DNA of 64,000 nt from Salegentibacter sediminis (GTDB taxonomy: Bacteria; Bacteroidota; Bacteroidia; Flavobacteriales; Flavobacteriaceae), in assembly GCF_002078605.1 (NCBI RefSeq), contig NZ_MSJR01000001.1, positions 837,137 through 901,136 on the forward strand. The letters are read 5' to 3'. Both the position numbers and the translations under genes were made by a program. The notes under the pieces were generated by a model, which worked only from the letters and a program-made list of their open reading frames with translations, was not told the origin of the DNA and did no database searches. Below are positions 16,756 to 26,075 of the stretch, one piece after another. The stretch's first letter is position 1. Every line of letters begins with the position of its first letter.

Positions 16756-19272
16756 TTACATCTCATCTCCAAAGAAGATGGCATTCATAAGGAGTTTGTT
16801 GGTCCCAAACCAAAATGCTCTGAAGTTGGTGTTGTCGGTAAACAATATAACATTCCCTTTTTTCATTGGGGCCTGCTTAAATGGAACTGTACCTTTTATA
16901 GAATCCAGGTTCGGTTTACTTATATAACCGCTTAGTAAAGGTTTTTCTGAATATTTTATTGGATTTTTATAGCTCTGTTCATCGGCTTCAATAAAGATGG
17001 TGGTGTTTCTAAAGAGTGCAATTTTATCATCCTTATACCCAAAATTAATCGGGTGGGAACGGTCGGTGTTGGCTTCAAAGATAGCGCCGCCAATACCTTG
17101 TGCTCCGGTAAAATCCCTTCGGTCTTCAAAGGAAATATTTTCGGCTACCAAAGTGTCTTTTTTGATTTCCATTTCCATAAAATCGTGACGTTTAAACCAC
17201 CGGGCTATATTTCGGTAACCTATGAGGGTTCCTCCATTTTTCACCCAGTCTTTAAGTTTGTCGGCTTCGTTTTTGCCCAGCCCATTGCCCCAGGTATTCG
17301 GGATAATGATATCGGTATAACGGCTAAGGTCTGCCCTGGAAAAATTTCGGGTGTCCAGCTTTGTTATCTTCATGTCATAACGCTGGTCGAATAAATGCCA
17401 GATCTCACCGGCATCATAAGGAGTTATGCCGTCACCAACCACGAGGGCAACTTTTGCAGGTTCCAGCGCCCTGAACTGGTTACTGCCAAGATTGATTCCA
17501 CTGGTAAGCCCTGTGTTTACAGCATTGATCTCTACATTGGTTTCTGTGGAGACCTTCTGAAGGAATTCGTGAAGTTCTGAAGCATTAAGTTTCTGGTTTT
17601 GAACCGGGATTAAAATGGTGCCGTAGTCATACTGCTTATCTTCGGTGCTAAACTGATTCATACCTACTTTAGCTCGAAGTTCTTTCTCCAGGATCATATT
17701 TAATGCTTTTGGGGCATAGAAGTCGTGCCACTCCATCAGATAGGCATATTCCGATTTTTCGGTTGCGGGAATTTCAGGTTTTTGAAGTTCCTGGATTTCA
17801 TTTCCAGCATTTCTTATTCGCACATCTTCAGCAAAATCAAGATTGAAAGCCATGGGGAAATTCCAGGCCGAGATATCATAAAATAAACTATCCTGAAATT
17901 CGGTTCGTCTCTCGAACATAGCTTCTACTAAACGATGTTGCCGCTGATCTTTTGGCACAATATAGGTGCTGCCTTTTTTAAATTGTTTTCCACCAGCTTC
18001 AAAATCCTCCTTTAACTCATGAATTTTTACCTTGTGTTTTTTCAGGATTTTAGCAAGTTCGTATGCTGAAGAGGCATCTTTTGTGCTTCCAAAGGCCCAG
18101 GCGCCTTTCTCTGCTGAATTCCTTGCGTTTTTGTAAAAATTACGCTGGTAATTCAATAGTTTTACCCGCATATTTTTAGCGGCTTCCAGGGTTGAAAGGG
18201 CTGCGGTAAATTGATTTCTAATAGTAAATGGGAAGCTTAGGATTCCGTTCTCGGTCTCCTGGGCGTGTCCCCGGGAGCTTCCCTGTTCAAAGAGTATTCC
18301 TATACTACCATTAATATCGGGGAAGGTAGAACCTTTACCGTAGTAAAAATCGTCGTAATCCTCTTCGGTGTAATAAAAAGAACCCAGTTCATCAAAAGCA
18401 GCAGCATGATAGGTGCCTATTTCTCTGGTTAAATCCTGATTGATATCGGGAGTTAAAGGATGGGTTCTGGAGGGGATTCCAGGCTGAAAGAAAAAGCTGG
18501 AATTTGATCCCATTTCGTGATGATCGGTTAAAATATTGGGATACCACTTATGGAAGGTAGTTAGTCTGGCCTGAGATTCGGCGAGTTGTACCGGAAGCCA
18601 GTCCCTGTTCATATCAAACCAGTAGTGGTTGGTGCGTCCTCCCGGCCATACTTCGCTGTATTCGCGGTCCTGGGGGTCGGGATTAATGTTTTTGCTTTTG
18701 TTGGTATTGGCCCAGTATGCAAAACGTTGCAAACCATCTGGGTTAAACACAGGGTCAAACAGGATAATGGTATTTTGAAGTAGTTCTTCAATTTCGGGCC
18801 CTTCGGCCGCAGCGAGGTGATAGGCTACAAGTAGGGCTGCGTTGGAGCCGCTGGCCTCATTCCCGTGAATAGAAAAGCCCTGGTTGACTACCACAGGCAT
18901 ATCTTCAGTATTAATATTGGCAGCATTTTCTTCGATTAAAGCCAGGTGGTTTTTTCTTATTTCTTCGATATTTTCGTGATTTTTTGCAGCAGTAATGGTG
19001 AGCAACACCAGGGGGCGGCCTTCATAGGTATGTCCGCGGGTTTCCATACTTATTCGGGGAGAAGCTTTCTCCAGTGCCCTCATATAATTAAGAAGCAGAT
19101 CATGGCTTACATGCCATTTGCCGGGTACATAACCAATGATATCCTGGGGTTTTGGAATGTCCTGGTTGTAGCTTACATCATCTGGTAAATAATAATCCAG
19201 GCTTAGGTCTTTTTCCTGGGCTTGAAATTGTAAGCAAAAAATGAGGCTTAGGGTGGTAATTATATATCGCAT
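16756..19272 (-). CDS. Secreted M14-family zinc carboxypeptidase
   Basis: An 838-residue exported metallopeptidase with a signal peptide (residues 1-18, QFQA). The M14 domain covers about residues 45-380. The zinc motif is HGNEAS (His136, Glu139), the third ligand lies in TDHHEMG (about His251), FDMNRDW and GGRTNHYWF line the substrate site, and the general base is in GILFEQGSSRG (about Glu329). The C-terminal half (about 390-838) contains a Rossmann-like or glutamine-amidotransferase-like region (DGITPYDAGEIWHLFD, DIIIPNTWGNG). This is seen in Bacteroidota members and has no known activity. The role is likely extracellular protein or peptide degradation. The gene is monocistronic. Confidence 0.9.
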   Translation of the reverse strand: MRYIITTLSLIFCLQFQAQEKDLSLDYYLPDDVSYNQDIPKPQDIIGYVPGKWHVSHDLLLNYMRALEKASPRISMETRGHTYEGRPLVLLTITAAKNHENIEEIRKNHLALIEENAANINTEDMPVVVNQGFSIHGNEASGSNAALLVAYHLAAAEGPEIEELLQNTIILFDPVFNPDGLQRFAYWANTNKSKNINPDPQDREYSEVWPGGRTNHYWFDMNRDWLPVQLAESQARLTTFHKWYPNILTDHHEMGSNSSFFFQPGIPSRTHPLTPDINQDLTREIGTYHAAAFDELGSFYYTEEDYDDFYYGKGSTFPDINGSIGILFEQGSSRGHAQETENGILSFPFTIRNQFTAALSTLEAAKNMRVKLLNYQRNFYKNARNSAEKGAWAFGSTKDASSAYELAKILKKHKVKIHELKEDFEAGGKQFKKGSTYIVPKDQRQHRLVEAMFERRTEFQDSLFYDISAWNFPMAFNLDFAEDVRIRNAGNEIQELQKPEIPATEKSEYAYLMEWHDFYAPKALNMILEKELRAKVGMNQFSTEDKQYDYGTILIPVQNQKLNASELHEFLQKVSTETNVEINAVNTGLTSGINLGSNQFRALEPAKVALVVGDGITPYDAGEIWHLFDQRYDMKITKLDTRNFSRADLSRYTDIIIPNTWGNGLGKNEADKLKDWVKNGGTLIGYRNIARWFKRHDFMEMEIKKDTLVAENISFEDRRDFTGAQGIGGAIFEANTDRSHPINFGYKDDKIALFRNTTIFIEADEQSYKNPIKYSEKPLLSGYISKPNLDSIKGTVPFKQAPMKKGNVILFTDNTNFRAFWFGTNKLLMNAIFFGDEM

Positions 19273-19301
19273 TTGAAAGTGTTTTTTTAATTTCTGAATA
19301 T

Positions 19302-19332
19302 AAAAAAACCGTCCGGAAAGATCGGGACGGTT
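19302..19332 (-). terminator. Rho-independent terminator of the PUR-family gene
   Basis: AAACCGTCC and GGACGGTT flank a 10-nt loop; on the minus strand the stem is followed by a seven-T run. Confidence 0.8.
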
Positions 19333-19358
19333 CTTGAATAAAATTCTAAAGTAATTTT

Positions 19359-19739
19359 TTAGATGTCGTCAAAACTCACATTAGTGAATTTTTCGGCCGG
19401 GGCTTCCTCTCCGTTTTCAGAAGTCTCACCGTCGTATTCCTTCTTGTAATCTTTTTGATGACGCTCACTAATTACTTCCTCTCCTTTTTCAGAAATAATG
19501 AAATCGGTCATTTCCTCAAGGATCTCATGGAATCCAGCAAAATCCTCTTTGTAAAGGTAAATCTTGTGTTTTTTGTAGAAAAAAGAGCCGTCGTCGTTGG
19601 TGAACTTTTTGCTCTCAGTAATAGTGAGGTAATAATCATCGGCACGGGTGGCTCTAACATCAAAAAAGTAAGTTCTTCTACCGGCCCTTAACACTTTAGA
19701 GAATATTTCTTCTTTCTCCATCATTCCATTATCACTCAT
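19359..19739 (-). CDS. PUR-alpha-like nucleic-acid-binding protein (DUF3276)
   Basis: A 126-residue protein of the bacterial PUR-repeat family, which binds single-stranded nucleic acid in structural studies of homologues. The PUR repeat spans about residues 9-85: EEIFSKVLRAGRRTYFFDV, DDYYLTITESKKF, KKHKIYLYKEDFAGFHE. An acidic, Glu/Asp-rich tail follows and ends TNVSFDDI, a C-terminal signature of the Bacteroidota group. No enzyme motif is present. Its target is unknown; post-transcriptional regulation is inferred only. It is transcribed alone, closed by a terminator. Confidence 0.9.
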   Translation of the reverse strand: MSDNGMMEKEEIFSKVLRAGRRTYFFDVRATRADDYYLTITESKKFTNDDGSFFYKKHKIYLYKEDFAGFHEILEEMTDFIISEKGEEVISERHQKDYKKEYDGETSENGEEAPAEKFTNVSFDDI

Positions 19740-19812
19740 AAATAGATTCTTTAATAGTTTGTTTTTGTGTCCTTCAAAAATCTAAAAATTTTTAACATTC
19801 CCCAAAATTATT

Positions 19813-21567
19813 TCACATTTCTTTTTCATTTAGCTGTTTTGCATAAAGTTCTTTATAGTAGCCTTCCTGATTTAATAATTGGGAATGGGTGCCTTCCTGA
19901 ACTATCTGCCCGTCTTCCAGGATTATAATTTTATCGGCATTCTTTGCTGAGGAAATCCTGTGGCTTACAATGATGGTAGTTTTGTTGGTAGAAATTCGGA
20001 AAAGATTGCTTAAGATCTCTTCTTCCGTTTCGGTATCTACTGCCGATAGACAGTCGTCGAACAGTAGGATCTTGGGATCATGAATGATGGCGCGAGCTAT
20101 GGAAACTCTTTGTTTTTGTCCTCCCGATAGTGTTATGCCACGTTCTCCCAATACAGTATCGTAGCCTTTACTGAAGCCTACGATGTTTTTGTGCACCGAA
20201 GCATTTTTAGCTGCTTCTATAATCTCTTTATCGGTGGCATCGGTTTTGCCGAATTTAATATTGCTTTTTATTGAATCACTGAAAAGGAATGCATCCTGTG
20301 GCACGTAGCCAATACTTTTTCTAAGACTTTCCAGGTTAAGCTCCCGGATATTGTGGCCATCGATAGTAATTTCTCCGTCTTCCACATCATAAAGTCTTCC
20401 TATGAGTTCCAGGATGGTGGATTTACCCGCTCCCGTTTTTCCAATTATGGCCAGGGTTTCTCCGCTTTTAACTTCAAAAGAAACATTTTTTAGGGCTGTG
20501 ATGTTGGTGTCATCATAGGTGAAATTCACATTTTTAAAAGCGATATTTCCGCCTATATCGTCTGGGGTTGGCTTAGGATTGGTGATCTCTGGCTCTTCAT
20601 CAAGGAATTCGTTTATACGTTCCTGTGAAGCTTCTGCCTGTTGTACCAAAGATGTTACCCATCCTATAGAAGCTATAGGCCAGGTTAACATGTTGACATA
20701 GAGCAGGAATTCTACAATAACTCCCAGGTCTATAAGGCCATTAATATATTGCCGCCCTCCGATATAAATTACCAGGACATTACTAATTCCGATAAGCAAA
20801 ACCATAAGAGGAAAGAAAAAGGCCTGCACTTTCACAAGGGCGATATTCTTATCGCGGCTTCCGTTGGAAAGCTCGGTGAAATTCTTATTGGTTTGCGGTT
20901 CTATGCCGTAGGATTTAATCACGGCAATCCCGCTAAAGCTTTCCTGGGTAAAGGTGTTTAATTTTGATAGGTACTGCTGTACAACGGTGCTTCGCTTATG
21001 AATGGCCACGCTGATTTTGTAAATAGCGAAGGAGAGTACCGGGAGGGGAAGAACGGTATATAAGGTAAGCATGGGCGCTGCTTCAATCATGAAGATCAAT
21101 ACCACAACGCTGGAGGTAAGGGTCGTTACGCTGTACATTAGCGCGGGCCCAAGATACATTCTTACTTTGGTCACATCTTCGCTTATGCGGTTCATAAGAT
21201 CGCCGGTGCGGTTCTTTTTGTAAAAATTAAGTGATAGTTCCTGGTAGTGTTTATAGACCACGTTTTTAAGGTCAAATTCGATATGGCGTGAGACCACTAT
21301 AAAGGTTTGACGCATAAGGAAGGTAAAAAAAGCGGCTATAAGGGTAGCTCCAATAATGAGCGTGATATTCCAGGCCAGTTCATCTTGAACATATTCAATA
21401 TCGGTGATCTCGCCATTGATATATTTTTCGATAACATCGGTAGACCTCCCTGCAAGTGGAATATAGAACAAGGCAAAAATTCGCGCTGCTACCGTTATAA
21501 TAAAGCCAATTAGCAATCTCCATTTATATTTGAGGAAAAATTTATTGAGGGATTTAAGGTGTTTCAT
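19813..21567 (-). CDS. ABC exporter half-transporter (MdlA/MsbA-like)
   Basis: A 584-residue fusion of a six-helix type IV transmembrane domain (about residues 15-310) with an ATPase domain (about 335-575). Walker A is GKTGAGKST, the Q-loop YVPQDAFLF, the signature LSGGQKQR, and the H-loop VSHRISS. Walker B reads LLFDDCLSAVDTETE: the catalytic glutamate is replaced by Asp, as in the degenerate half of heterodimeric exporters (MdlA, BmrC, TM287). A partner half-transporter would then be expected elsewhere, since none is next to it. Substrate unknown; lipid or drug export are usual for the family. Confidence 0.9.
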   Translation of the reverse strand: MKHLKSLNKFFLKYKWRLLIGFIITVAARIFALFYIPLAGRSTDVIEKYINGEITDIEYVQDELAWNITLIIGATLIAAFFTFLMRQTFIVVSRHIEFDLKNVVYKHYQELSLNFYKKNRTGDLMNRISEDVTKVRMYLGPALMYSVTTLTSSVVVLIFMIEAAPMLTLYTVLPLPVLSFAIYKISVAIHKRSTVVQQYLSKLNTFTQESFSGIAVIKSYGIEPQTNKNFTELSNGSRDKNIALVKVQAFFFPLMVLLIGISNVLVIYIGGRQYINGLIDLGVIVEFLLYVNMLTWPIASIGWVTSLVQQAEASQERINEFLDEEPEITNPKPTPDDIGGNIAFKNVNFTYDDTNITALKNVSFEVKSGETLAIIGKTGAGKSTILELIGRLYDVEDGEITIDGHNIRELNLESLRKSIGYVPQDAFLFSDSIKSNIKFGKTDATDKEIIEAAKNASVHKNIVGFSKGYDTVLGERGITLSGGQKQRVSIARAIIHDPKILLFDDCLSAVDTETEEEILSNLFRISTNKTTIIVSHRISSAKNADKIIILEDGQIVQEGTHSQLLNQEGYYKELYAKQLNEKEM

Positions 21568-21639
21568 TCAGAATAAACCAAATTTTTGAGGATATGCCAT
21601 TTTAACAGGTCATAAAATCCTCTTTATTAAATTATTGAT

Positions 21640-21647
21640 TATTTTTG
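21640..21647 (+). promoter_or_regulatory. -7 promoter element of leucine dehydrogenase
   Basis: TATTTTTG, 52 nt before the ATG at 21700, giving a leader of about 45 nt. Confidence 0.6.
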
Positions 21648-21699
21648 CTAAACGATTTTCAGAAATATTGAAAATCATAAATTTAAAACCTTACAAGTT

Positions 21700-22803
21700 A
21701 TGCAAGTTGACGTTCTAAACGCTAAAGAGCTTAAAAAAGCCGCACCGGTCTTCGGACAGCTTTCTTTTGACAACCATGAACAGGTGGTTTTTTGTAACGA
21801 CAAAGATACAGGATTAAAAGCAATAATAGGAATTCACAATACTGTTTTAGGTCCTGCTCTTGGGGGTACCAGGATGTGGAACTATAGCAGCGAATGGGAA
21901 GCCCTTAATGACGTGCTTCGCCTATCGCGCGGAATGACCTTTAAAAGCGCAATCACCGGCCTTAATCTTGGTGGGGGAAAAGCCGTTATTATTGGGGATG
22001 CTAAAAAAGATAAGACCCCTGAGTTGATGAGAAAATTTGGAGAATATGTTCACTCTTTAGGCGGGAAATATATTACTGCCGAAGATGTAGGAATGGAAAC
22101 TTCAGATATGGATACGGTAAGAGAGGTAACTCCTTACGTTAGCGGGATTTCAGAATCTAAAGGAGGTTCTGGTAATCCGTCTCCAATAACTGCTTATGGA
22201 GTTTATATGGGGATGAAGGCCGCTGCAAAATATAAATTCGGAAGCGATAATCTCGAAGGAAAATCGGTGATGGTGCAGGGGATTGGTCACGTGGGTGAAA
22301 CCCTGGTAGACTATCTTACCAAAGAAGGCGCTAAGGTTTATATTAGCGATATCAATATGGAGCGACTAGAAGCTATTAAAAAACAATATGGAGCCATCAT
22401 TTTTGAAGGTTCAGATGTGTATGCTGCCGAGGTTGATATTTACGCTCCCTGTGCGCTTGGTGCCACTGTGAACGATCAAACCATAGATCGTTTAAAGGCT
22501 AAGATCATAGCGGGAGCAGCTAACAACCAGCTTGCCGATGAGCTTGTGCATGGAAAACAACTTCAGGAAAGAGGAATCGTTTACGCGCCAGACTTTCTAA
22601 TTAATGCCGGTGGAATTATAAACGTTTACGCCGAGCTAGAAAAATACGGCAAAGAAGAAATTATGCGTAAGACTGAAAATATCTACAATACTACTTTGGA
22701 GATTTTACAGGCTGCCGAAAAGAATGATATGACCACTCACTTTGCCGCGCTTAAAATTGCACAGCAAAGAATTGATGACAGAAAAAAACAAAATTTGAAG
22801 TAA
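21700..22803 (+). CDS. Leucine (branched-chain amino acid) dehydrogenase
   Basis: NAD-dependent oxidative deamination of leucine, valine or isoleucine to the 2-oxo acids; cytosolic. Length 367 matches leucine dehydrogenase rather than glutamate dehydrogenase. Substrate-binding motifs LGPALGGTRMW and SRGMTFKSAITGLNLGGGKA give the two active-site lysines (about Lys82 and Lys94). GKYITAEDVGM carries the conserved Asp. The dinucleotide fold begins VMVQGIGHVGETL (about residue 193), and AGAANNQL binds the cofactor. It is followed 84 nt later by nusB, which has its own promoter. HMG-CoA lyase, further along the window, could use a later product of leucine breakdown. Confidence 0.93.
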   Translation: MQVDVLNAKELKKAAPVFGQLSFDNHEQVVFCNDKDTGLKAIIGIHNTVLGPALGGTRMWNYSSEWEALNDVLRLSRGMTFKSAITGLNLGGGKAVIIGDAKKDKTPELMRKFGEYVHSLGGKYITAEDVGMETSDMDTVREVTPYVSGISESKGGSGNPSPITAYGVYMGMKAAAKYKFGSDNLEGKSVMVQGIGHVGETLVDYLTKEGAKVYISDINMERLEAIKKQYGAIIFEGSDVYAAEVDIYAPCALGATVNDQTIDRLKAKIIAGAANNQLADELVHGKQLQERGIVYAPDFLINAGGIINVYAELEKYGKEEIMRKTENIYNTTLEILQAAEKNDMTTHFAALKIAQQRIDDRKKQNLK

Positions 22804-22821
22804 TCTATTTCAAAAGTTTGA

Positions 22822-22829
22822 TATTTTTG
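22822..22829 (+). promoter_or_regulatory. -7 promoter element of nusB
   Basis: TATTTTTG, 58 nt before the nusB ATG. Confidence 0.6.
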
Positions 22830-22830
22830 C

Positions 22831-22857
22831 AGGGCGGAAGACAAAATCTTTCGCCCT
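22831..22857 (+). repeat. Inverted repeat overlapping the nusB transcription start
   Basis: AGGGCGGAAGA (22831-22841) pairs with TCTTTCGCCCT (22847-22857) with one mismatch. It could terminate the leucine dehydrogenase transcript or lie at the start of the nusB leader; the following T-run is weak. Confidence 0.4.
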
Positions 22858-22887
22858 TTCTAATTCTAAAAAAGTTCTTTTACAGTT

Positions 22888-23832
22888 ATGTTGACAAGAA
22901 GACATATTCGGGTTAAGGTGATGCAATCGCTTTACGCCTTCAACCAAAGCCAAAATGATAAACTGGCAACAGAAGAAAAATTCCTGATTAAAAGTATGGA
23001 GGAGATGTATGACCTGTTTCTTCTTCAACTTAGCCTCATTACAGAAATAAGGCATAAGGCCGAAACTTTTTTAGAAAAATCACAACAAAAACACCTTGCT
23101 ACAACCGAGGATAAGGACCCAAATCGCAAATTTTTAAATAATCGGGTTTTTGCACTGCTTAATGATCACGAAGGACTGCAGGAAGCCCTGGAAGATCGCA
23201 AAATCACCCATTGGAAAATGGATGACGAATATGCAGCCATTATTTGGGAGGAATTGAGGCAAAGTGATATGTATGAGACATATATGGAGACCCGTGAGTC
23301 TAGTTTCAAGGAGGATAAGGATTTTATAATACGGGTATTTAAAGAGATTATCGCGCCTAACGAAAAGTTATACGATTATCTTGGGGATAAGAAATTAACC
23401 TGGCTGGATGACCTGCCTCTGGTAAACACAGCCATTCTTAAGTTGCTTCAGAAATTAAAAGACAAGCCCGGGCATTCTTTTAATCTGCCAAAATTGTTTA
23501 AAAGCGAAGATGATAAAGATTTCGCGAAAGAATTATTCAGAAAAACATATCTCAACGATGAGATGCTGGCCGATGAAATGCTGGGAAAAACTCCCAACTG
23601 GGATAAAGATCGAATTGCCGAAATTGATATGTTGCTTATAAAGATGGCTATTTGCGAGTTTCTAAAATTCCCCTCTATTCCGGTAAAAGTAACCATTAAT
23701 GAATATCTGGAACTAGCCAAGGAATACAGCACTCCAAAAAGTAGTATTTTTATCAATGGGGTTCTGGATAAACTTTCTAAGGAATATGCTGAAAACGGTA
23801 AACTAAATAAAATAGGTCGCGGCCTTATGTAG
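22888..23832 (+). CDS. nusB: Transcription antitermination factor NusB (long Bacteroidota form)
   Basis: RNA-binding all-helical factor that, with NusE/S10, assists antitermination of rRNA operons. The protein is 314 residues, about twice the E. coli length. It starts TRRHIRVKVMQSLYAFNQS, the conserved arginine-rich NusB helix, carries a long insertion, and ends with the NusB core: IDMLLIKMAICEFLKFPSIPVKVTINEYLELAKEYSTPKSS then FINGVLDKL. This long version is normal in the phylum. It starts an operon with the DUF1573 lipoprotein and yajC (48 nt, then 3 nt). Confidence 0.95.
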   Translation: MLTRRHIRVKVMQSLYAFNQSQNDKLATEEKFLIKSMEEMYDLFLLQLSLITEIRHKAETFLEKSQQKHLATTEDKDPNRKFLNNRVFALLNDHEGLQEALEDRKITHWKMDDEYAAIIWEELRQSDMYETYMETRESSFKEDKDFIIRVFKEIIAPNEKLYDYLGDKKLTWLDDLPLVNTAILKLLQKLKDKPGHSFNLPKLFKSEDDKDFAKELFRKTYLNDEMLADEMLGKTPNWDKDRIAEIDMLLIKMAICEFLKFPSIPVKVTINEYLELAKEYSTPKSSIFINGVLDKLSKEYAENGKLNKIGRGLM

Positions 23833-23880
23833 CACCGAATTTTTTAGTAATTTTAACCTTTAATCCTAAAAAACAACAAA

Positions 23881-24348
23881 ATGAAAAAAGGAATTTTAAT
23901 GATAGCAGCAGTAGGGGCGATGCTATTCACTTCTTGTAAAGATAACAACTCCAATGCCTCTGAAAAAGTGAAAGCAGAAAATGTTGAAACCGCAGCTGAA
24001 CGTGATGCTCAGGCTACTGTTTATCCCGAAATCTCTTTTGAAGAAGAAGAACATGATTTTGGTAATATCCCAAAAGGTGAACCGGTGGAACATACTTTTA
24101 AATTCACCAATACAGGAAAAGCTCCTTTGGTAATTACCAATGCCAGTAGCTCTTGTGGGTGTACTGTTCCAACCTATCCTAAAAATGAATCTATCCAGCC
24201 TGGAGAAACCAGGGAGATGGTGGTGAAATTTGATGGATCAGGAAAAGGGCAGGTAACCAAGACAGTTACTTTGAATGCCAATACCGAGGCCGGTAAAGAG
24301 CGCATCAGGATTAAAGCTTTTGTAGAATCTGATGAAAATGCGAGCTAA
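23881..24348 (+). CDS. DUF1573-family lipoprotein
   Basis: A 155-residue exported lipoprotein; the lipobox LFTSC puts the lipidated cysteine at residue 19. A low-complexity linker rich in Asn, Glu and Ala precedes an immunoglobulin-like DUF1573 domain (about residues 55-150). That domain has the signature EHDFGNIPKGEPVEHTFKF and SSSCGCTVPTYP with two close cysteines. The family is abundant in Bacteroidota envelopes and has no established function; the fold is like MSP/ASPM domains. It sits between nusB and yajC, an arrangement often kept in Flavobacteriia. Confidence 0.9.
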   Translation: MKKGILMIAAVGAMLFTSCKDNNSNASEKVKAENVETAAERDAQATVYPEISFEEEEHDFGNIPKGEPVEHTFKFTNTGKAPLVITNASSSCGCTVPTYPKNESIQPGETREMVVKFDGSGKGQVTKTVTLNANTEAGKERIRIKAFVESDENAS

Positions 24349-24351
24349 TAA

Positions 24352-24654
24352 ATGGATCAATTAACCCAGTTTGCCCCAATAATCTTAATGTTTGTAGTGG
24401 TGTATTTTTTTATGATACGCCCACAGATGAAACGCGCTAAACAAGAAAAAAACTTTGCCGCCGAACTTAAAAGAGGTGACCGCATTGTTACTAAAAGCGG
24501 AATGCATGGTAAAATTGTTGATTTTAGCGAAAAAAATAATTCGGTAGTTATTGAAACAGGTGCAGGAAAGATCACTTTCGATCGCTCTTCTCTTTCAATG
24601 GAAATGAGCAGGAAGCTAAACGAACCCGCAAAACCTGAAAAGGAGAAAAAATAA
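24352..24654 (+). CDS. yajC: Sec translocon accessory subunit YajC
   Basis: Small inner-membrane partner of SecDF in the Sec holotranslocon. It has 100 residues with one transmembrane helix near the N-terminus (about residues 6-23). The family segment FMIRPQMKRAKQEK follows, then a cytosolic beta-rich tail RGDRIVTKSGMHGKIVDF with VVIETGAGKITFDRSSL. The ATG lies 3 nt after the stop of the DUF1573 gene, so the two are translationally close. A strong hairpin terminator ends the operon. secDF is not in the window. Confidence 0.95.
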   Translation: MDQLTQFAPIILMFVVVYFFMIRPQMKRAKQEKNFAAELKRGDRIVTKSGMHGKIVDFSEKNNSVVIETGAGKITFDRSSLSMEMSRKLNEPAKPEKEKK

Positions 24655-24669
24655 TTATCCTTTACCCAC

Positions 24670-24703
24670 AAAAAAACCTCATAGCAACCTGTGAGGTTTT
24701 TTT
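24670..24703. terminator. Bidirectional terminator between yajC and pepT
   Basis: An A-run plus CCTCATAG pairs with CTGTGAGG plus a T-run (one mismatch, 4-nt loop). It serves both convergent genes. Confidence 0.85.
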
Positions 24704-24724
24704 ATGCTCAAATATGAGATGAAT

Positions 24725-25966
24725 TTACTGATATCTTCTGGAGGTAAGTTCAGCAATTTTCACAATCACTTCGGCAGCTTTCTGCATACTTTCTACAGGG
24801 ATATATTCGTATTTTCCATGGAAATTATGGCCCCCGGCAAAAATATTGGGGCAGGGAAGCCCCTTGTAGCTAAGCTGAGCCCCATCCGTGCCACCTCTTA
24901 TGGGTTTTATGATGGGCTCTATATTTACGGCCCGCATGGCTTCTTCTGCGATGTCTACAATATGCATTGCCGGTTCGATTTTTTCACGCATATTGGCATA
25001 CTGATCCTTAAGCTCTATTTCTATGCATTCACTCCCATACTGGGTGCAGATCTCATTTTTTAGATCTAACATCATTTCTTTTCTGGCCTGAAAATGTTTC
25101 TTGTCGTGATCACGAATAATGTATTCTAACTGGGTTTGTTCAACATCACCCTTAATACTGCTTAAATGGAAAAAACCCTGTCGGTCTTCTGTGTGCTCAG
25201 GAGTTTCTAAACGCGGGAGAGAATTGATGAAGTCCTGGGCGATGTACATGCTATTCACCATTTTGTCTTTAGCATAGCCTGGATGAACGCTTTTCCCCTG
25301 GACTTTTACCACAGCCCGGGCAGCATTAAAATTTTCAAACTCGAGTTCTCCAACTTGGCTTCCATCCATCGTATATGCCCACTGTGCACCAAATTTTTCA
25401 ACATCAAATTTATGCGCGCCCCTACCGATCTCCTCATCGGGGGTAAAACAAATTCTTATTTTTCCGTGTGGAATCTCGGGATTGTCCAGTAGATATTGTA
25501 AGGCGGTCATTATTTCTGTGATTCCTGCCTTATCATCGGCACCCAACAAGGTGGTGCCATCGGTAGTGATTATGGTTTGACCTTTGTACTGGGCCAGGTC
25601 CTCAAAATATTCAGGTGAAAGGATGATGTTTTTTTCCTCATTTAATACAATATCACCTCCATCATAATCTTCGGTGATTCTTGGATTTACATTAGTGCCA
25701 CTAAAATCGGGGGAGGTATCAAAATGCGAAATAAAACCTATAACAGGGACTTTGTGCGCTACATTTGCCGGAAGCGTAGCCATAACATAGGAATTTTGGT
25801 CTAGTTCCACCTCGCTCATTCCCATTTCGCGAAGTTCCCCGGCTAATTTACGTGCCAGAACCCATTGTTTTTCGGTGCTGGGCGTGGTGTTGCTTTTTGG
25901 ATCGCTTTGAGTGTCAATTTGAACATAGCTCACAAAACGCTCTATGATATGCTGTTTATTGGTCAT
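24725..25966 (-). CDS. pepT: Peptidase T (tripeptide aminopeptidase)
   Basis: Zinc metallopeptidase of family M20B that removes the N-terminal residue of tripeptides in the cytosol. The dizinc motifs are visible in order: [12 protein letters not shown] (first His and Asp), [13 protein letters not shown] (bridging Asp), [11 protein letters not shown] (catalytic Glu pair), [15 protein letters not shown], and a late histidine in [12 protein letters not shown]. The dimerisation domain ([20 protein letters not shown]) lies in the middle. [21 protein letters not shown] is diagnostic for PepT. Length 413 is normal. A -7 promoter box lies 16 nt upstream of the ATG. Confidence 0.96.
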   Translation of the reverse strand: MTNKQHIIERFVSYVQIDTQSDPKSNTTPSTEKQWVLARKLAGELREMGMSEVELDQNSYVMATLPANVAHKVPVIGFISHFDTSPDFSGTNVNPRITEDYDGGDIVLNEEKNIILSPEYFEDLAQYKGQTIITTDGTTLLGADDKAGITEIMTALQYLLDNPEIPHGKIRICFTPDEEIGRGAHKFDVEKFGAQWAYTMDGSQVGELEFENFNAARAVVKVQGKSVHPGYAKDKMVNSMYIAQDFINSLPRLETPEHTEDRQGFFHLSSIKGDVEQTQLEYIIRDHDKKHFQARKEMMLDLKNEICTQYGSECIEIELKDQYANMREKIEPAMHIVDIAEEAMRAVNIEPIIKPIRGGTDGAQLSYKGLPCPNIFAGGHNFHGKYEYIPVESMQKAAEVIVKIAELTSRRYQ

Positions 25967-25982
25967 TGGTTAGTAGTTTAGC

Positions 25983-25990
25983 CAAAAATA
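25983..25990 (-). promoter_or_regulatory. -7 promoter element of pepT
   Basis: TATTTTTG on the minus strand, 16 nt before the pepT ATG. Confidence 0.6.
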
Positions 25991-26052
25991 AACATTCGGT
26001 AAATCGCTTCAAAACCTTTTAAGAATAGGCTAAGTTATTTTATGATTTCCTT

Positions 26053-26060
26053 TATTTTTG
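26053..26060 (+). promoter_or_regulatory. -7 promoter element of pyrD
   Basis: TATTTTTG, 15 nt before the ATG at 26076. A TTG-started longer frame would begin inside it. Confidence 0.65.
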
Positions 26061-26075
26061 CACAAACCAACTACT

